DNA of 64,000 bases from Acridotheres tristis (taxonomy: Eukaryota > Chordata > Aves > Passeriformes > Sturnidae): positions 19,291,976 through 19,355,975 of the forward strand of contig CM072889.1 of the NCBI GenBank assembly GCA_037013685.1. Reading direction: 5' to 3'. The number at the start of each line of letters is the position of its first letter. The first letter of the stretch is position 1. The notes beneath the pieces were generated by a model, which was given only the letters and a program-made list of their open reading frames with translations, did not search any database and was not told where the DNA came from. A program made the position numbers and the translations under genes. Of the stretch, positions 60,132 through 64,000 are shown piece after piece.

Positions 60132-61527
60132 GGAAGGCAGCTGTGAGCCTGCTGTGCCTGCACTCCTGCTCACAGCTCTGGTCACTGCTCCTGAGCCACT
60201 GAGTCCTGCTGGGAGCTAAAGGACCCTGCCCTGGGCTCAGCAGTGTCACACCAATAGTTACAACCAGTTCCACACTGGTTTGCTGTTGCTCACTCCAAGC
60301 TGTCCCTTGTTAAACACACCAGCACAAAAAGGGAATGGAGATCAGTGTCACTGGTTCCTGTGGGTCACCCAACTGCTCTGATATGATTTAGCCTTGTGAC
60401 ACTTTGGAAGGAGCTCAAGGACAGACAGATGGACACTTGTACGGTGTACAGTGGACAGGAAAATCTGATTTTTGAATGCCTGGGATATCCTGGAATAGGT
60501 GCAGGTATCCGTGCTGGGCTTCCACGCTCAGCTGAGAAATCCCAGTGTCCTGTAGGAGCAAAGAAGGACCTGTTGCTGTTGAAACCATTGCACTTCTCCC
60601 ATCTGAAGCCTCTGTGAGTCCTTGATCTCTCTCCCTAAAGCAGCAGTAGCCAGCTTTTGAAAGCTCTACATCACAGCTCCCTGCAGTACATCACAGAACC
60701 TCGCTGGGTTCTCTGCCCCTCGTTTTTCTCCTCCTCAGGTAAAACCTGGCTCCCCGAAAAAAGCTGTGAGGGGAGGGGGCAGGAGGGGCTCAGGGAAAAG
60801 CCTCCTGTGTGTAATCTCAATTATTGATAAATAAGTGAAAATTGATGCTTGGCCCTGCAGTTCAGTACTTGAAAATGCCAATGAAGTAAATGGGGCTGTA
60901 AAATCAGCGACTTAAGCATCTGTCATAGTAAAGAATGTGGAAAGCAGCGTGGCTCAGGCACGGGGTGTGCTCATCTCCAGGGACGAGAAGAACTCTCAGC
61001 AGAGCTGAGCAGGAATGAGAATTCTCCCAGGGGGATTTGCAGAAAGAACATCACTGGAATTTTTCTGGAGAGCTAACTTTTTTTTCCTTTGTGAAAATTA
61101 AAAAGGACGGGGGAAGGTTGGGGGAAAGGGAAAAACTTTTCTCATTTTTTACTGCTTTTTTTTTTCTTTTTTTCTATCTGCTGGAATGCCATGTGCAAGT
61201 ACAAAACTTTTTCCTTCTCCTTTCTCATACTTGGTTTTTTATAGACAGCAAACTGCAAGAAATTCAGAAATAAGGAAAAGCATAGCCTCAGCTTATTTAC
61301 TGCTTTCCATCTAGCAAGAGATGCAAGCCATTCACAGAAAACATGGAAAGCTCCATTTTCTGTAAATCATGTTTTCAGTTTTAAAATTTGCTTTGCCAAA
61401 CTTGTTGCTTTCTGTGACAAAAAATATTCTGTTACAAAAGTATTTTTTGGGGGGTTCAAAAACACTCAACCAGTTATAGCACTCAGGAGTATGCTGGTCC
61501 TCTATTAGCTCTTTTTTATCATCATAA
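60132..61527. other. Unique non-coding stretch
   Basis: No gene supported. The stretch 60,815-60,990 has some AT-rich factor-like cores (ttattgataaataag) and a few CpGs but is too slight to call. T-rich tracts lie near 61,078-61,086 and 61,156-61,173. Confidence 0.45.
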
Positions 61528-61561
61528 TTTTTTTTTCTTTTTTTTTTTTTTTTTTTTTTTT
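61528..61561. repeat. Poly-T tract
   Basis: About 34 bases of T interrupted by one C. It could be the complement of a retroposon A-tail, but CR1 does not end in poly-A and no element body is seen on either side, so it is called as simple sequence. Confidence 0.85.
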
Positions 61562-62800
61562 ATTTCTTTGCCTTACCTTGAATTTAAGGTTTTCTTTGCT
61601 TACCAAATTAATTTCATGCTTCCCTCATCTGCTTCACATCATTTTACCTGAGCTGTTTATTTATTAGCCAAGCCTCTACAGAGGTAAAAATTATGAGAAA
61701 AAGCAAAAAAAGCAGAATAAATATAAGTTAGACCTGGAGAGAGCAAAGTGCAATGTTTCACTCTGGTGATGTATGAGCTGAATGCTGATTCCATGGGTGA
61801 TGGATCTCTTGAAGAAGATGTGCTTTGCATTCCTCAGTGCTGTACACAACAAGTTTAATTTAAGAATCTCACAGCGCTGTTAATCTTCAAAAAATGTTTT
61901 TCATAGATGGAAAGAATTGCTGAGATGTGTCCCAGTGACTCTCACCTGCTCTTAGCTCTCAGGTCTGAGTCCTAATTTCTGCTCAGCTTCACTTTTGTGT
62001 GTTTAGCTTGTGAATCCTGACAGGTTAGGTCACTCTAGCAACTTTCAGAAGCTTTAAAAGACCAAGTTGTTAATTAATTTCTGAAATGACACAGAACCCA
62101 GAGATATTTCACAAACTTCCTTCCCAGTGTCCTCAAACAAGTAAAGTTGCTGGAGAAGCCCCTGCCTCTTGAAATAAGAAGCACAAATGTGTTTTGCTAC
62201 AGGAAGGATAGGATAGCTTGCAAAACATGGCAATAATAATTAAAGTTTATGGTAATAAAAAAATCCCAAACTTTGCTTTTATCTGATAATTTGGCAGTCG
62301 TGCCTAGCCTGAGCCGAGGGCCAGTGGTGCTGTGTCAGTGTTGTTCTGTACATTGGATTTCCAGTGTTAGGCTGAGCATTCTGCCCTGCTGGGTGTGAGA
62401 CACAAATTCAGAGCAGAAACTCTTGTCCCTGCACAGGCACAGAGCAGTGGGATGGTTTGGCTGATTTCTTCCTCACCCACTTGAATGCACTTGGCTGGGT
62501 GCAGGGAAATGCTCCTGGCTGGGTTTTTTTTGGCTTTTGTTTTGGGGAGTGCCCCACCAGACAGTTCACTCCAAAGAAAAACCAAATTCCAAGCTGATAT
62601 TGAGAATGGAATGGCAAAGCTGCTCTGACTGTGCTTGGGGCAGCACTGAGCCCTGGGCTTGCTGCTGATTCCCATGGATTTGGATTTCCATGCTGGCTTT
62701 TCTCCTGGTAGGGAGGGAATGACAGAAAATCAGAAAATTTCGGGGTAAAAGCCCCACAAGCTGCCTGGGCTTGCTGAGTGTGTGTAGGATGAGCCCCTGA
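61562..62800. other. Unique non-coding stretch
   Basis: No gene or transposon recognised. Minus-strand frames at 62,367-62,881 have no domain and extend into the next array. Confidence 0.5.
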
Positions 62801-63206
62801 GTCCTGGGGGTGACAGTCACACCAAGGGACAGGAGGGTGGCAGGTGACACCAAGGGACAGGAGGGTGGCAGGTGACACCAAGGGATAGGAGGGTGACAGT
62901 CACACCAGGGGTTCTGATGGAGACAGGTGACACCAGGGGTCCTGGGGGTGGCAGATCACACCAAGGGTCAGGAAGGTGACACTCTCATCAGGGGTTTTGA
63001 TGGAGACAGGTGACACCAAGGGACAGGACGGTGGCACACCAGGGGTCAGGAAGGTGACAGTCACACCAGGGGTTCTGATGGAGACAGGTGACACCAGGGG
63101 TCCTGGGGGTGGCAGGTGACACCAAGGGTCAGGAAGGTGACACTCTCATCAGGGGTTTTGATGGAGACAGGTGACACCAGGGGACAGGAGGGTGGCAGGT
63201 GACACC
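62801..63206. repeat. GC-rich minisatellite with 161-bp higher-order copy
   Basis: Built from gtgacaccaagggacaggag and gtgacaccaggggtcctggg types of module of about 28-32 bp, alternating with gttctgatggagacag and ctctcatcaggggttttgat pieces. A block of about 130 bp starting cacaccaggggttctgatgg at 62,901 recurs at 63,062, a shift of 161 bp, with few differences. The first 100 bp is a simpler run of the 28-bp unit. Frames on the minus strand (62,900-63,094; 63,061-63,348) read it as open. Confidence 0.93.
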
Positions 63207-63400
63207 AACCATGACCCAGGGGACCCCGGGGTCTCCTCGCACAGGCTCCTCTGTGGCCACCCCAGCAGCTCCACCTCATTCCTGGGCATTTCCAGCCCCG
63301 TGGTGTCTCCAGGTGCAGTGGGACAGATCTGTCAGCTGGCAGGTTCAAAGGGGAAGGCTCTGTGAGCAGGAACTCGTGTGACTGAGCTCATTTAAAGTGT
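63207..63400. other. Unique non-coding DNA
   Basis: GC-leaning single-copy DNA beside the array. Nothing recognised. Confidence 0.5.
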
Positions 63401-63720
63401 TTGCAGATCGTCTGAGGAGATCAAGACTGTTATGGATGTGTTTGTTCAAACTTGCTCAATTAATAGTTTTTATTTGATCTGGTGGATAAACTGTTTGCAG
63501 AGCAGTTCAGTGAGAGTGTTCCATCGATTATTTGATATTCTGTGTTTATCGTTAGGTTTACATCCCTTGTATTATTTTCAAGAATATTTAAGAAATGCCT
63601 CATCTATAATGTGTAATAGATCCTCCATCAGAGTAACGAGCAGCAGCCCTCAGAGTTCAATAGGAGGAACAGTTAATGCATTCATGAGCACAGAGGAGTG
63701 CCAGAACTTTGGGATTTAGC
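63401..63720. promoter_or_regulatory. Candidate conserved non-coding element
   Basis: AT-rich sequence with kept CpGs (agatcgtc, catcgatt, tatcgtta, taacgagc) and homeodomain-like cores (caattaatag, gttaatgca). A 95-codon plus frame crosses it (63,432-63,719) but has no recognised domain. Low-confidence texture call. Confidence 0.22.
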
Positions 63721-64000
63721 TGAGCTATCCATGCAAAGGAAGGGATGGGCACTCACAGTTTTGTCCCCATAACTCTTGTCCATAAAACTCCTGTGTCACA
63801 GGGGAACAGAAAACGTGAAGAAGTCACGGGGTGATAAAGGAGGATTGTTCCAACAACTCTGTGTTTACCAGCTTAGGATGAAAAATGACCAAGAGATGAT
63901 GAGGGCACTGGTTTTCCTGCTTTTCCTTTCACTGGGAAAGGCCAGGAAGTGAATCTTGCATTACAAAGCTTGAACAGTCCCTGGCCCCACCAAGAGGAAC
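63721..64000. other. Unique non-coding DNA to window end
   Basis: Nothing recognised. The window end may cut a larger feature. Confidence 0.5.

Noticed and set aside
61528..61561. Poly-T as the tail of a reverse-oriented retroposon
   Set aside because: No element body, target-site duplication or processed-gene sequence on either side.

Overview
The window looks like nuclear DNA of a bird. Two short elements (23,937-24,230 and about 29,797-30,060) carry the conserved 3' end of CR1 LINEs on the minus strand, and a third (about 40,885-41,060) is a probable degraded copy. CR1 is the dominant avian retrotransposon, but it also occurs in crocodilians and turtles. The base is moderately AT-rich, CpG-poor and interrupted by many GC-rich minisatellites, which fits birds best. 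A passerine is a guess I cannot confirm. There is no bacterial-style gene organisation, no operon and no intact gene.

I find no protein-coding gene that I can support. Almost all long open frames lie in tandem arrays whose units lack stop codons. The rest are chance frames of about 60-200 codons with no recognisable domain, no credible splice structure and no conserved codon pattern. The sequence reads as intergenic or long-intron DNA. Isolated short exons cannot be excluded by eye.

Layout: 1-1,898 holds a hexamer tract, a 30-bp minisatellite and a duplicated single-copy segment on either side of it. A 19-bp array of about 88 units fills 7,110-8,785. An AT-rich array occupies 18,905-19,632. 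A probable solo LTR, minus strand, spans 21,487-22,185. A CR1 lies at 23.9 kb and a 59-bp array at 26.5-27.0 kb. A CR1 at 29.8 kb is followed by a complex array at 31.3-32.25 kb. A 24-bp array of exactly 13 units sits at 37.48-37.79 kb and a possible CR1 remnant at 40.9 kb. Further arrays lie at 48.85-49.39, 51.84-52.72, 55.76-56.06, 59.77-60.13 and 62.80-63.21 kb. By hand count the arrays make up roughly 11% of the window.

Between the arrays are several AT-rich stretches that keep isolated CpGs and dense homeodomain-, forkhead- or GATA-like motifs (about 13.6, 29.5, 36.5, 40.3, 42.3, 44.1, 50.4 and 63.5 kb). They look like candidate conserved non-coding elements, but that rests on composition and motifs only. 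The sharpest is a perfect 16-bp palindrome made of two inverted GATA sites at 44,117-44,132. No new biological system is evident. The most unusual content is the density and internal organisation of the minisatellites.
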